DNA from: Odobenus rosmarus divergens
Lineage: Eukaryota; Chordata; Mammalia; Carnivora; Odobenidae
Assembly: GCF_000321225.1 (NCBI RefSeq)
Contig: NW_004450946.1
Span: forward strand, 953,744 to 1,017,743
DNA: 64,000 nt
Reading direction: 5' to 3'
Shown: positions 43,401 through 54,884 of the stretch, piece after piece
Position numbering within the stretch: the stretch's first letter is position 1
Layout: each line of letters starts with the position of its first letter
The notes under the pieces: generated by a model
The model's input: the letters and a program-made list of their open reading frames with translations, nothing else
What the model was told of the DNA's origin: nothing
Database searches by the model: none
Translations under genes and position numbers: made by a program

Positions 43401-45345
43401 TTTTGAATTCGTAGAATGAAATAGGATTACAGAGGAAACCAATTGGTTTGAAATCATTTAAAATCAAAATATGTTAAAAATGTGTTATAATAATACATAT
43501 GCTGCTTTATTAACTCATTAAATAACAAAGTCCATTTGCTGATTTTGAGTAAACTTCAGAGTAAACAGCCCTGGTGGAAGTCTGCATTGCACAGGGCAGA
43601 GCCAGGACGAATGAGTTTGGTACCAAGCATATAGTAATTTGCATCAAAAAAACATTCGCTGCAGAACAGACTGTGTTGCATTTTACTTGGATTTTCTTTT
43701 GACTCGTGGGTTATTTGGAATATCTTAAAACATTTTACTGTTTTCTTCTTTTTTCTTTCATGGGGCTATGTTTCCCATCAATGTCTAGTTTTGCTCCTAT
43801 ACAATGAGAGAATGAAAGCTACAGAATTCTTTTCTATCGTGGAGGAAGTAGGTTGAGAAGGAGGGTGGCTTGCTTTCCTTGTGGACGTTTTGAGTTTGAC
43901 GTATTGTTGAAGCCTCCAGCAGGAAGTGGAGAAAGGACTGCAGATGGGAGTGAATGGTTGGGAGAGAGAATGGTGGGTTAGGGGTTGTTCTGAGAGAAGG
44001 AGGCAGAAGCCATGGAGGGGGCGTGGATGGGAAGGCATGTATGTTTCCCAGAAGGGAGCTGAGGTGGACACAGAAGGCTGAGGGTTTGCATAATGGAGTC
44101 AGCCCTGCCATGTGGCCCCAGGGAGACCCAGACACAGAAAACCACCCAGAAAGAAAAGAAAATGTAAGTCAGATAAAGTCGGAGGTTCAGCTACTCCATG
44201 AAGCAGAAGGAAGAATTTTGCATAGCACAAGTTTAAAGTCTGAAAAGCTTGGAGAGATGGGCTCTGCAGACTTACTTCATGCCGGGCTGCTCAGAATATT
44301 ATTTGCTCCATTTTTGCAACAACAGTTCCTTTCTCCAGACAGTTGTGAGGCCTGGCTTCTTAGTGGTAAATTGATGCCACGGTAGCTATTAGGCACATCT
44401 GCCATATGTTTTGTGAAATAATTGAATTGGCTTTCAAGTTTGTGTTCTAGAAGGACTGGCTTCCCCATCTAAAATGTTGCATTACCATTAGCCTTTGAAC
44501 CAGAAGTGAAGCTCTGAAGAAAATTCTTGAATTGGGGCAATGAAAGGACTTTTCGATCTTAGAGGACAGGATTTAAAGAGCTAGTTTCTTCCAGGCCCCT
44601 GTGTTCAGGCACCAGTACCAATCAAACAGGAAGGCCTTTGGCTCTAAAGATGCCATTACTTCCTGGCAGTCTATTATCCCCATTCATCGCCCTCAACAGC
44701 AGGAAATTCTGTCTTCATTTTTAATATTATCACTTGCCTCTATTTAGGCTGGACGGGAAGTGGAGAAAAAAAAGTGGGTTGGTGTTCTTTTAACAACCTG
44801 CAGGTGCTCGAAAAGTTAAGCCTCTCTTTCTGAGCAATATCATGACTTTCACATTCTTTTCTGGCTTTTCTTTCATAGCTACTTAATTACATGTTACTCT
44901 TCTCTGACCCTCTTCAATTTCTTCATATTCTTGTGTAAACTGTGGACTTTGAATAATGATATTGGCAAATTAAATGGGACAAAGGTTTCATAAGATGCAG
45001 TAATTTCACGGCTAACTAGCTCCATGACCCTGTCCCTCACCAAAGTGGTACAAAATAAACCTACAGAATTACTGAGGTGGCAGAACATGCAACATAATCC
45101 TCACCGGTAGCTGGAATTGAGCAAAAAAAAAAAAAAAAAGTTCAAACTAAGACCCGGTCGTTTCTGAGCAAGTCTATGCTCTTTTCTTCTCTGGTGCCAA
45201 GTGGACCAGAGGAGGTCTCTTCTGGTTTTCTGGTGTTCTGGTTTTCTAGATCGAGGGGCAGGGAAGTCTGCTTCTTCTGGGGAGACATAGGGAGAGAGTT
45301 GACATTTGAAGACAAGAATACAATATTCCACTCTTAATTATTAGT
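43401..45345. other. Unassigned sequence
   Basis: About 1.9 kb. A 143-codon plus frame at 43954-44385 overlaps minus frames of 97 and 112 codons, with no domain seen. An (A)n run lies at 45123-45139. No repeat family recognised with confidence. Confidence 0.45.
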
Positions 45346-45349
45346 ATTA

Positions 45350-45735
45350 GTGTACTAATAAGCTCGGGTGGCCATAATGAAATACCATAGACTCAGTGGT
45401 TTGACCGATAGGAATTTATTTTCTCATAGTTCTGGAGGCTGGAAGTTTGAGATCAGGGTTGGTTTCTGGTGAGGACCCCTTTCCTGTCTTTCAGGCTGTC
45501 AAAACCTCACTGTGTCCTCATGTGGCCTTTCCATGGTATGCACATGTGGGGAGAGAGAGAGAGGGAGAGAGATCTTTCTCATCCTGTCAGGCCACCATCC
45601 CATCATGAGGACCCTACCCTTACAACCTAATCTAACCCTAATTACCTCCTAAAGGTCTTACCTCCAAAAACCATCACACTGGAGATTAGGATTTGGGGGT
45701 GGACACAAGTACCACAGACTTTATAGCTTAACACA
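45350..45735 (-). repeat. ERVL-MaLR LTR (MLT1-like)
   Basis: Reverse LTR: GGTGGCCATAATGAAATACCATAGACTCAGTGG, ATTTATTTTCTCATAGTTCTGGAGGCTGGAAG, GTCCTCATGTGGCCTTTCC, CTAACCCTAATTACCTCCTAAAGG and GGGTGGACACAAGTACC follow the MLT1 pattern. A (GA)n run at 45551-45574 is part of it. Confidence 0.87.
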
Positions 45736-45965
45736 ACACCATTCAGAGTTTTCTAAGGTCAGGAGTCTGGACATGGCCTAGCTGAGTCAACTGGCCAGGG
45801 TCTTACAAGGCTGCAAAGTGTTCCTGGGGCAACATCTTTGTAAGTGTCACTGAGTAGGATCACAGGAGTGATAACCCATCATATTGATAATCAAGGGAAG
45901 GACTTTAGGCAAGGCCATGGGTCATCAGGGATTATTTTAGGATTTGCATGCCACACTGAGTTTGA
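45736..45965 (-). repeat. Second LTR-like fragment
   Basis: CAACACCATTCAGAGTTTTC, AGGAGTCTGGACATGGCCTAGCTGAGTCAACTGG and GGGTCTTACAAGGCTGC match the interior of another LTR family similar to 39922-40561. It directly follows the previous LTR. Confidence 0.5.
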
Positions 45966-46459
45966 TGGTTTTTTTTTTTTTTCCTTTGTGTCGGGGAATT
46001 GGATCCATCCACAATTACAGTTATTAATGATATTTAGAAATGTAACATTTTCTTCAGTAAAGCAAACTGTCCATATTTGTTGGAGGTGAAATTATTTGAG
46101 GGGATTCATGGAATAATAACTGTAGGATGGAGGCAAGGAAAGTCAAGAATTTTTACTGTAGTCTAAGTTAAGTGATATTACCTAACTTCGTTTGTGTTTT
46201 TAAATGCCTGCTCTCTGGATGTTTGTGGGTTTCCAGTAATATTTCTCTTACAAGCAACTTGGTCACTGTAGACATTTGATAGTTTTATAAACTTCAGCTT
46301 AGAAGAAAAGATCAAGGAGTTCTTTCTGAGCTCATTAAACATGCCTCGAGAGGTCTGGTGATAGTTTAGGGATTTAGTGGGGCCCCATGTGCTCATGAAT
46401 TCACAGGCCCTTCCTGAATGAGGAGGCATCGGGTCATGTCTTGAAGAATAGGTAAAATT
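45966..46459. other. Unassigned sequence
   Basis: T-run at 45969-45982, then AT-rich sequence. Nothing recognised. Confidence 0.5.
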
Positions 46460-46990
46460 TTTTATGGTAGAAGTGGGAAGTAGAAGGCAGAGTATAAATG
46501 GATGTATTCTAGGAGGTGTACCTTCCCATCCTCTGTCCAGGCTTCATTTGCGTCAGGCTGGTGTAGGAGTCAAGGGAAAACAGAGGACACTCTTTGGAAG
46601 TCATATCCTAAGGAGATGGCAGGGTCAGAGCCAGCTGGGCTGGGGCCATCTCCAGGATTTGGATTTGAGTGATCAGGAGGAGGGGTGCCACTGTGGGAGG
46701 AGAGATGACAAGAGGGGGAGTGGGTTGGGTATAGAAGGGAAGAGAGAGGTTATAGACACTGTGGACGAAGAACGAGGGGCTGGGGCTCAGAGAGACACAG
46801 GAGAACAGTAGTCAAGGATTTCCCTACAGGTTGCAGCCGGGTGGCATCATGAAGAGAGATTTGGGAGATGGGAAAGTGTTCGTAAATACTATTTGTTGAT
46901 ATTGACTGCGTTTGCAAGATGAAGAAAGAATATATATGTGACATGCTTGGGAGCAGAGCCCTGTTGAGCTCTCTATGGTTCATTTTGTTT

Positions 46991-47039
<49 letters not shown>

Positions 47040-47170
47040 ATGAGGTTCAGAAGTCTTTTATATGAACCTCTGGTCCACATGTGTTTGGAAATCCACCTGA
47101 GACTAACATGATGTAGGGGTTGATAGAGACTATTGGGTCTAAGTCTGCACAGGTGTTTGAGGGTTAACTG
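46460..47170 (+). repeat. Diverged ancient repeat material with a (TG)n core
   Basis: 46655-46735 (GATTTGGATTTGAGTGATCAGGAGGAGGGGTGCCACTGTGGGAGG) is a diverged copy of the segment at 47470-47555. Both fit the G-rich interior of an old mammalian repeat. Family not assigned. Confidence 0.5.
46995..47039. repeat. (TG)n(AG)n microsatellite
   Basis: A TG run of about 34 bp followed by an AG run of about 11 bp. Confidence 0.96.
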
Positions 47171-47379
47171 GAGTCTGTTGCTAGGGGGGGCTTAGTAGTC
47201 TGTTCAGTAGGATACTCTCTTCCCAGGCCTGGGCAAGTCCTTTTGGAATCCCAGGGGAAATGAACCAAAGCCCTCCAGCCCAGGACCTGACAGCCTGGCC
47301 CGTGTGCACAGCAGAAAGTTGGGGTGATTTATCTTTACAGCAGACCTCGTATGAAAAGACCTTACTTATTATAGTGGGG

Positions 47380-47760
47380 CCTCCCAGAATATTGCCCTGG
47401 CGGAAGGGCAGCTGCAGCCTCCTCCTCTCTGTGTCTGGTTGGATGCTGGGGGTGAGAGAGACGGGACCATCTCGGATCTGGATTTGAGTGACCGGGAGGA
47501 GGGGTGCCATTGTAGGAAGCAGAGGTGACGAGAGAGAGACTGGGTTGGGGAGGTAGAGACCGCAGGTGCATTTTGGGACATGTTGAGGTGGAGAGTGACA
47601 CCGGGAGCGGTGCCCAGTGGACCGCGTCAATCAGCGCGTGTTAGAGGACCCCGAATGATAGATGGATCTCCAGTGGAGCCACTGGGTGGAGGAGGAAAGG
47701 TCTGAGGAGAGGTCCTGGGGCACGGGAAGGGAAGGGAGAGGTGGGAGGACATCTGGGGAG
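47380..47760 (+). repeat. Diverged ancient repeat, second copy
   Basis: GGATCTGGATTTGAGTGACCGGGAGG, GGTGCCATTGTAGGAAGCAGAGGTGACG, TTTTGGGACATGTTGAGGTGGAGAGTGACACC and GATGGATCTCCAGTGGAGCC fit the order of a G-rich mammalian interspersed repeat. The first part aligns to 46655-46735. Confidence 0.5.
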
Positions 47761-49799
47761 TGACGCAAAGCCGAGAGGAGAGGGGGCCTCCCACAGGAGG
47801 ATGTGGTTAACCTCAGGTCTTCAAGCTGATCACTGCACTTGTGTGTTGCACTCAGCGACCCCTCTGGTGACCTTGGGAAGTGCGTGTGCAAGTGCTGAGG
47901 GCCGAAGCCAGATTGTAGTGGGGAGGGAGCAGCTGTGTCTCCCTGATCTGTCAGCCCTGCCTGGACGCAAGGAGACTGGGAATGTCTGGATCCGTGGCCT
48001 CAGGGATTGTGGGCCAGGAGCTGAGGGGTGGTTCTCCTGAGACAGAAGACACAAGGGTGCTCATGGGGTTAGGGCAACAGGGAAGAGCCGGGGGAGGGGG
48101 TGTGGCTGCTAGAAGAGGACCTGGAGGGGCCAAGCTCAGTGGGACCTGGGGCCGCGGAGGCCAGGGGCCGCGGAGGCCAGGGGCCGCGGAGGCCAGGGGC
48201 TGGCCTGGGAAAGGAGCCGGCAGCTCAGTGTTAGTGTGTGGGAAGCTGGGGGCCTCATCTGCTGGCACTGCCTCCTGGTGACATGGGAAGCTGGCTGGGG
48301 GACCAAGTGTGGGAAAGGAGAGAGGGGGACCTGCCAGGTTGGCCATGCCTAGCACCCATGAGCAGAAGGCAGGTGGCCAGGTGACCTGCAAGGGGGGGAG
48401 CTCCGCTTTTCCCCAAAGTAGTGTTTGCAGTCCTCCCTGTGATAATTTTAAGTCACACAACCAAATAACTCACGGGATCAGAGTGGAGGGAGTGCCCGGT
48501 GGAGGCTCTTTCAGCAGGTGCATCTGTTCCTGGACCCATGCATGCAGAGCATAAGTGACCTCTCAGGAGCTCCTGGTGGTCTCAGAGGCCTGCGTGCTGC
48601 CCATAGTGCTGCAGGCTGTGAGTGTCTGGGCGGACAACAAGCCTCATTGTGTGTCCCCCCCACCCCCCAGCGCATGCATGTGGGCCAGATTCTAGAAGTA
48701 GTCCCATTTCAAGGTGAGACGGCAGGACCATGTTGATTGTCCATTAAAGGTTTCCGAAGAGTCTTACCTTCCCGCACCGTTTGTCCTTGCAGGTGCTGCT
48801 TTCGGGACTCATTGGTGTGGTCTCCTGGAAGAGGCCTCTCTCCCTTGTGGTAAGTCTGCACCTGTCCCCACGGCTGCCTGGGAGCAGGGTCCTCCCTGAG
48901 GGGGTGTGAGTGCTTTAAAGGTGCCAGCAGAGAGAATTCTGGCTTCTTTGCAGAAAGCGGGACACAGACCTTTTTAGGAGCGGAACCTCCCAGTGCAGAG
49001 GGGCTCATAGGTAACAACCACTGCGTATCCTACCTTCTCCACTTCGGAGAGTGCCCATCAGGTGCCCGTCGGAGATGCTCATGTAGCATCTTCTTCCTTT
49101 GTTCTGTTTGGGTGCTGTCCTCTGTGGATGTGCTGGGGACAAAGACATTTTAGTAAGTATAGGTGCTAGGCGTGTAAACACGATCACACAAGCAGCACCG
49201 ACTGCATCAGAGTGCAAGAAAGGTTAGCTACGTGTGTGTTTTGGGGACTGAAAGTCGGAGTTTCAGAGGAGGATGTTTATTTGAATAGAAGAGCACAGGG
49301 CTGCTGCTGGAACCCCTTCTCCCATTGCCGTGGCCTTGTGCCAGGGAGGAGCAAGCCACATGGGAGGTGGAAAGGAAAGGTTAGTTTTCCCATCAGGAAA
49401 GTAGCCCGAGCAGATTCATGTCTATTGATTTGTATGCATGTTTTTCTCAGTGTATGCATTAATATATTTATGTGTCCATGTCAGGGCCAGACGAAGAGGT
49501 TTTCCGGGTTTTGATGGATAATGAAAAAAAACATGGTGCGGCTTTTCTTCTCTTTTGTAGGCATCAATTATTTAAAATCTCTTCTTTAAGTGATTAGGTT
49601 TGGGGATAATGACATGTACTAAATATTAATGGGAGTAGAAAAATCCCACAAATCTGCCTGTTGTAAACACCTCCTCCTCATGAGAGTAACCACAGCATCC
49701 TGAGGAGGCATCGGGAAGAGAGTGGCATTAATTCAGTGAGACTCTTCTCCTACGACTTGTCGAGAAATTTCCTTTGCAAAAAAAAATAATGATAATGTT
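47761..49799. other. Unassigned GC-rich sequence
   Basis: About 2 kb, the most GC-rich part of the window. A 169-codon minus frame (47951-48460, Pro/Leu/Ala-rich) overlaps plus frames and crosses the 16-bp tandem repeat. Pro-rich antisense frames are expected here. No domain, no start context, no splice pattern. CpGs occur but not at island density except near 48150-48195. Confidence 0.4.
48148..48195. repeat. Three perfect 16-bp tandem copies
   Basis: Unit GGGGCCGCGGAGGCCA at 48148-48163, 48164-48179 and 48180-48195, followed by a partial GGGG. Each unit has two CpGs and a SacII-type CCGCGG. Confidence 0.97.
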
Positions 49800-49975
49800 T
49801 TTTTTATGTAGAAAGTTTCAAACACACACAGAAGTCCAGAGAGACGCTAGTATAATGAATCCGCATAGACCCTCCATCTGTCTTCTGCAAATATCAGCAT
49901 TGGCCTGTCTTGTTTGATCCAAGCCCCTTGCTGGAGTATTTTAAAGTAAATCACAACTAGTGTGTCAAGAAGCTG
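49800..49975 (-). repeat. Diverged ancient interspersed repeat, family not assigned
   Basis: AGAAAGTTTCAAACACACACAGAAGTCCAGAGAGACGCTAGTATAATGAATCCGCATAGACCC...ATCAGCATT...TTGCTGGAGTATTTTAAAGTAAATCACAAC matches a common mammalian repeat in order. Confidence 0.65.
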
Positions 49976-50599
49976 ACTCCTTTGTGCGGAGGGAAATAGT
50001 GGTGGACACGCCGGCTGTGGCGCCCGATGTCCTTTGGCTGTGCTTTTGGGTTCCCTTTGGGGACATGGGGCCAGCCTGTTCCATTCCTCCTCACCTGCCC
50101 TCATGGTATAGGCCAAGGAAGGCCTCTGATGCTGGCTGCCGAACAAGGAAAAGCCACAACTCCTTTGGGTGTGTAGTGAAAAGATGAGAGGAATGGCGTC
50201 CGTGATCACCCAGCCACTCTTCATGCCCACCCCCAGTCCTGGTCCCAGGATGGACATTCTTGCAGCGCTGGGCATTTTACTGTGAAGGAGGCTGTGCAGC
50301 TTCTAGCTGACAAGGAGTCAGGACTCCTCGTGGACTTGGCTCAGGTGTGTCCTGGGGAAGCCAGAGCAGTAGGATGGGGTGTCAGGGCCTCACCCTAGAA
50401 AGAAGGATAAAGCACCAGCTGGAGCTGCTATAGCAGAAAGTTCGGAGTGTCTGCTCCCTAGTCCCCGTCCATCGGTGTGGGACCAGCTACTCTCTGGGCA
50501 GTGGTGAGCATTTTCTCCCATTGATTTATTTCTGCCCAAGCCCCAGGTAGAAGAGAAGGGGTTCCCCAAGCTTGGCTGACCACTTTCCTTAGGGAGGTA
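49976..50599. other. Unassigned sequence
   Basis: No repeat family or exon recognised. A 142-codon minus frame (49847-50275) covers the repeat and this stretch and has no domain. Confidence 0.45.
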
Positions 50600-51050
50600 A
50601 GGGGATGGGTTAGGATAACACTAGGGTGCTGTAATAAACCCCAGACTTTCAGTGGCTTAACACGACATGAGGTAAGAACCCGAAAGCACAGCCAAAGGAC
50701 ATGATTCTTCTAGAGTGGGCATTCCAGGCAATGGGCCGCTCCCCATCACAGGAGGTCCAGAGACTCTGGTTGCTTCCTTGTAGAAGGTGCTCTACAGTTC
50801 CCCAGGCCTGTGGAGTCCATTGTATTTCAATGGAAGGGGAAAGGCAATGGGGATGGGTCTAAAGGTGACCCTCATCACTCACATGTCAAACCATTGGGGA
50901 GAGCCTGTCATGTGGCCCTGTTGGGCTGGGAAGGAAGCTGGAAAAGTTAGTCCCTTCCTGGACGGGCACTTCCCAGGGGCAGCTCCATACTATGAAGAGG
51001 TGGGCAGGAATTTTGGTAGACAGTTGTTCGTCTCTACCATAAGAGCATTC
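50600..51050 (-). repeat. Possible LTR or related repeat
   Basis: GGATAACACTAGGGTGCTGTAATAAACCCCAGACTTTCAGTGGCTTAACACGACA resembles the 3' end of a reversed MaLR-type LTR. The rest is too diverged to name. Confidence 0.35.
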
Positions 51051-51081
51051 TTTTGTGTTGACCAGGACAATACAGTCTTTT

Positions 51082-51159
51082 TTCTTTATTTGAATTCAGT
51101 TGGCCAACATAGAATACATCGTTAGTTTCAGATGTAGTGTTCAATAACGTATCAGTTGT
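51082..51159 (-). mobile_element. Very short L1 3' end with target-site duplication
   Basis: About 78 bp matching the reverse L1 3' terminus (GAATTCAGTTGGCCAACATAGAATACATCGTTAGTTTCAGATGTAGTGTTCAATAA). GACAATACAG(T/C)CTTTT flanks it at 51066-51081 and 51160-51175, a 16-bp duplication with one mismatch. It is a complete but extremely 5'-truncated insertion. Confidence 0.92.
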
Positions 51160-51175
51160 GACAATACAGCCTTTT

Positions 51176-51954
51176 GATTTGTTAGTAAAAACTCGCTCTC
51201 TAGACTCAGCTAGGATGGCTTGAAGTCTTGGCTTAAATAATTCTTTTATCCCAAGCTCCTGCTTCTATCCTCTACATCAGTGTTAGTGTTTCCTTCTTCC
51301 TGGATGTAGAAAACTGAAGGAATCACTGTGACTATTCTGGTTCATTTCCAGGGGACTCACTGCAGCCCCCTGTCCCCATGAAGGACCCCTCCCCTGCCAG
51401 AGTGAGTTGCTCTCTCTGAAGGAAAGTGTCTGTCCCTTGGGGTGGTTGAAAGAGGCAGTGTTGGGCCTTGCTGATCCAGGGCCTGCATGGCCATGGCTGA
51501 TGCCCTGTGGGGGGCTGGTGGGTGAGGACAGCCATGCGTGGGCATGCTGAAGGCAGGTTTTTGGTGCTGTCACTGGCCTGTTGACAGTATCTTTCCTCTG
51601 GAGGCCTGGTGTGTGGGGGCCTATCCTAGTCTCTGCTACATCTCCTTTCTTATCATCAGTCCGATCTTATAAGACAGAATGGGATGAGGAAGGGTATACA
51701 TTTTGCCCAGAGTGACTGATATGTTGGAGGGGAGCCTCTGTTAGGAAAAAGCAGGGGAGAGGGGGCAGCATGATGTCAGAGAGGACGGGGAGGGAGATTG
51801 CCCCTTCCAGACTGGTGAATGTGATGCCAGAGGGAGAAGGAGGAGAAAAATACTGTGACTTTTTGGCCCTGCTATTTTATAAGAGCTTTCATAATGCTGG
51901 AAAGTGGTGATAGTTATTTCAGTAGAGAATATGTATTTTTGCATAACTGTGGTT
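51176..51954. other. Unassigned sequence
   Basis: GC-rich to about 51850. Frames of 60-96 codons at 51283-51573 in three registers have no domain. Confidence 0.5.
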
Positions 51955-54545
51955 CTTTTTTTCTTTTTTTATTGAAGTGTAATTAATCTATACTTGTATT
52001 AGTTATATAGTTTCAGGTTATGTTGTTATAGTAGTTTATAACTGGTATATAATAGTTTCAGATGTACAATAGAGTGATGTACAGTAGTTGTGTACATTAT
52101 TCAGTGCTCATCATGGTAAGTGTAGTCTTAGTCCCCATTACCTATTTCAGCCACCTCCTACCCCCGCTAACCACCAGTTCTCTATATTTGAGTCTTGTTT
52201 TTTTTTGTCTCTTTTTCCCCTTTGTTTGCTCATTTGTTTTGTTTCTTAAATTCCACATTTGAGTGAAATCATATGGCATTTGTCTTTCTCAGTCCGACTT
52301 ACTTCACTTAGCATTATATGCTCCATCCATGTTGTTGCAAATGGCAAGATCTCAGCCTTTTTCATGGCCAAGTAATAGTCCTTTGTTCATTAAAACAAAT
52401 TTTTCTTTATCCATTCATCTGTGGATGGACACTTGGGTAGCTTCCATAGCTTGGCTATTGTAAATAATGCTTCAATAAACATTGGGATGCATGTGTCTTT
52501 TCCTTTTGGTAAATACCCAGTAGAGGAATTACTGGATCATATGGTAATTCTACTTTTAATTTTTTAAGGAACATCCATACTGTTTTCCACAGTGGTTGCA
52601 CCAATTTACATTCCTACCAACAGTGCACAAGGGTTCCTTTTTCTCTACATCCTACCCAACACTTGTTATCTCTTGTCTTTTTGATTCTAGCCATTCTGAT
52701 GGGTGTAAGGTGATATCTCATTGTGATTTTGGTTTGCATTTCCCTGATGATTAGTGATGTTGAGCATCTTTTCACATGTCTGTTGGTCATCTCTATATCT
52801 TCTTTGGAAAAATTCTATTCTCTGGTCCTCTGCCTATTTTTAAATCAGATTATTTGGTTTTATGGAATTGTATGTATAAGTTTTTTTTATATATTTTGAA
52901 TATTAACCCCTTATCAGATATATCATTTGCAAATATCTTCTCCCATTCAGTAGGTTGCCTTGTCATTTTGTTGATGATTTCCTTCAGTATGCAAAAGCTT
53001 TTGATTTTGATGTAGTCCCAATAAAAATTAGACAATTTTGCTTTTGTTTCCATGGCCTGAGGACACATATCTAGAAAAATGTTTCTGTGGCTGATGGCAA
53101 AGAAATTACTATGATTTCTTCGAGGAGTTTTATGGTTTCAGGTCTCATAGTTAGGTCTTTAATCCATTTTGAGTTTATTTTTGTGTATGGATAAGAAAGT
53201 AGTCCAGTTTCATTCCTTTGTATGTAGCTGTGCAGTTTTCCCAGCATTATTTGTTGAAGAGACTGTCTTTTCCCCGTTGTATGTTCTTACCTCCTTCATC
53301 ACAAATTAATTGGCCATATAATCATGGGTTTATTTCTGGGCTCTCTATTCTGTTCCATTGATCTATGTGTCTATTTTTATGCCATACCATACTTTACTTT
53401 TGATTACTACAGCTACGTAGTATATCTTGAAATCTGGGATTGGGATACCTCAGCTTTGTTCTTCTTTCTCAGGATTCCTTTGGCTATTTGGAGTCTTTTG
53501 GGGTTCTATACAAATTATAGGATTATTTGTTGTAGGCCTGTGAAAATGTTGTTGGTATTCTGATAGAGATTGCATCAAATCTGTAGATTGCTTTGGGTAG
53601 TATGGACATTTTGACAATATTGGTTTTTCTAATCCATGAGCATGGAATAACTTCCCATTTGTGTCATCTTCAATTTCTTTGATCAGTGTTTTATAGTTTT
53701 CAGAGTAGAGGTCTTTCACCTCCTTGGTTATGGTATTTTATTATTTTTGATGCAGTTGTAAATGGGCTTATTTTCTTAATTTCTCTTTCTGCTACTTCAT
53801 TATTGCTATATAGAAATGCAACATATTTCTGTATATTGAATTTGTATTCTACAACTTCACTGAATTCATTTATCACTTCTAATAGTTTTTTGGTGGAGTC
53901 TTTAGGGTTTTCTATATATAGTATCATGTCATCTGCAAATAGTAGAAGTTTTACTTCTTCCTTACTAATTTAGATGCCATTTATTTCTTTTTCTTGTCTG
54001 ATTGCTGCGGGTAGGACTTCTAGTACCATGCTGAATAAAAGTGGTGAGAGTGGACATCCTTGTCTTGTCCTTAGTTTTTCACCATTGAGTATGATGTTAG
54101 CTGTTGGTTTTTCATATAGGGCCTTTATTGTGTTGAGGTATGTTCCCTCTAAACCTACTTTGTTGAGAGTTTTTAACATGAATGGATGTTGTACTTTTTC
54201 AAATGCTTTTTCTGCATCTATTGAGATAAGCATATGGTTTTTATCCTTTCTCTTGTTAATGTGATGTATCACATTGATTGATTTGTGGATATTGAACCAC
54301 CTTTGCATTTCTGGAATAAATCTCACCTTTTTATGATAAATAATTTTTTAATATATTGTTGGCTTCTGTTTGCTGTATTTATTTGTTGAGGATATTTGTA
54401 TTTATGTTCACCAGAGATATTGGCCTGTAGTTTTCTTTTTTTGTAGTGTCTTTGTCTGGTTTGGTGTCTGGGTAATGCTGGCCTCAGAATGACTTTGGAA
54501 GCTTTTCTTCCTCTTCTGTTTTTTGTAATAGTTTGTGAAGTGTCT
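51955..54545 (-). mobile_element. Carnivore L1: ORF2 (reverse transcriptase to C-terminus) and 3' UTR, inactive
   Basis: About 2.6 kb on the minus strand, truncated on the 5' side near 54545. The RT is readable: IDAEKAF near 54202-54224, [11 protein letters not shown] near 54036-54068 and the catalytic FADD at 53928-53939, in one frame but with a TAA at 53970-53972 between the last two. Downstream, frames at 53700-53927, 53450-53719 and 52850-53068 continue ORF2 with frameshifts. The 3' UTR reaches 51955. The endonuclease part and ORF1 are absent. Dead copy; no target duplication found. Confidence 0.94.
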
Positions 54546-54884
54546 CCTGTGATTGAGATAATTGTCTTCCTTACATTAAACTATAAAAGGTTTGACATTA
54601 TGCTGGATTACAATTAGGAATCAGATTATATAGCTCTGATTTAAATAATTTTTGAAAGATTCAATGGAACAACTTGTGATTGCTTATTTATCAATAATGG
54701 AACTAGTCTCATACATAATTGCAGGTAGTATAATTTTTTTAAAAAAATTTGAGTGAAGTACTGTTTGCATTTTATATTATACTGTTTGAGGAATCTGGTT
54801 TTTGGTTTACTTTTATTTGAGGAGTCTGGCTTTTTGGTTTACTTTTATTGCAAAATTTTATCAACCAAGATGGGAAGGTGTATC
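54546..54884. other. Unassigned AT-rich sequence with a tandem duplication
   Basis: GAGGAATCTGGTTTTTGGTTTACTTTTATT and GAGGAGTCTGGCTTTTTGGTTTACTTTTATT at 54788-54818 and 54819-54849 are adjacent near-identical copies. Confidence 0.7.

Noticed and set aside
47951..48460. 169-codon minus frame, Pro/Ala/Leu-rich
   Set aside because: GC-rich artefact. It crosses the 16-bp tandem repeat, overlaps a 99-codon plus frame, and has no domain or splice sites.
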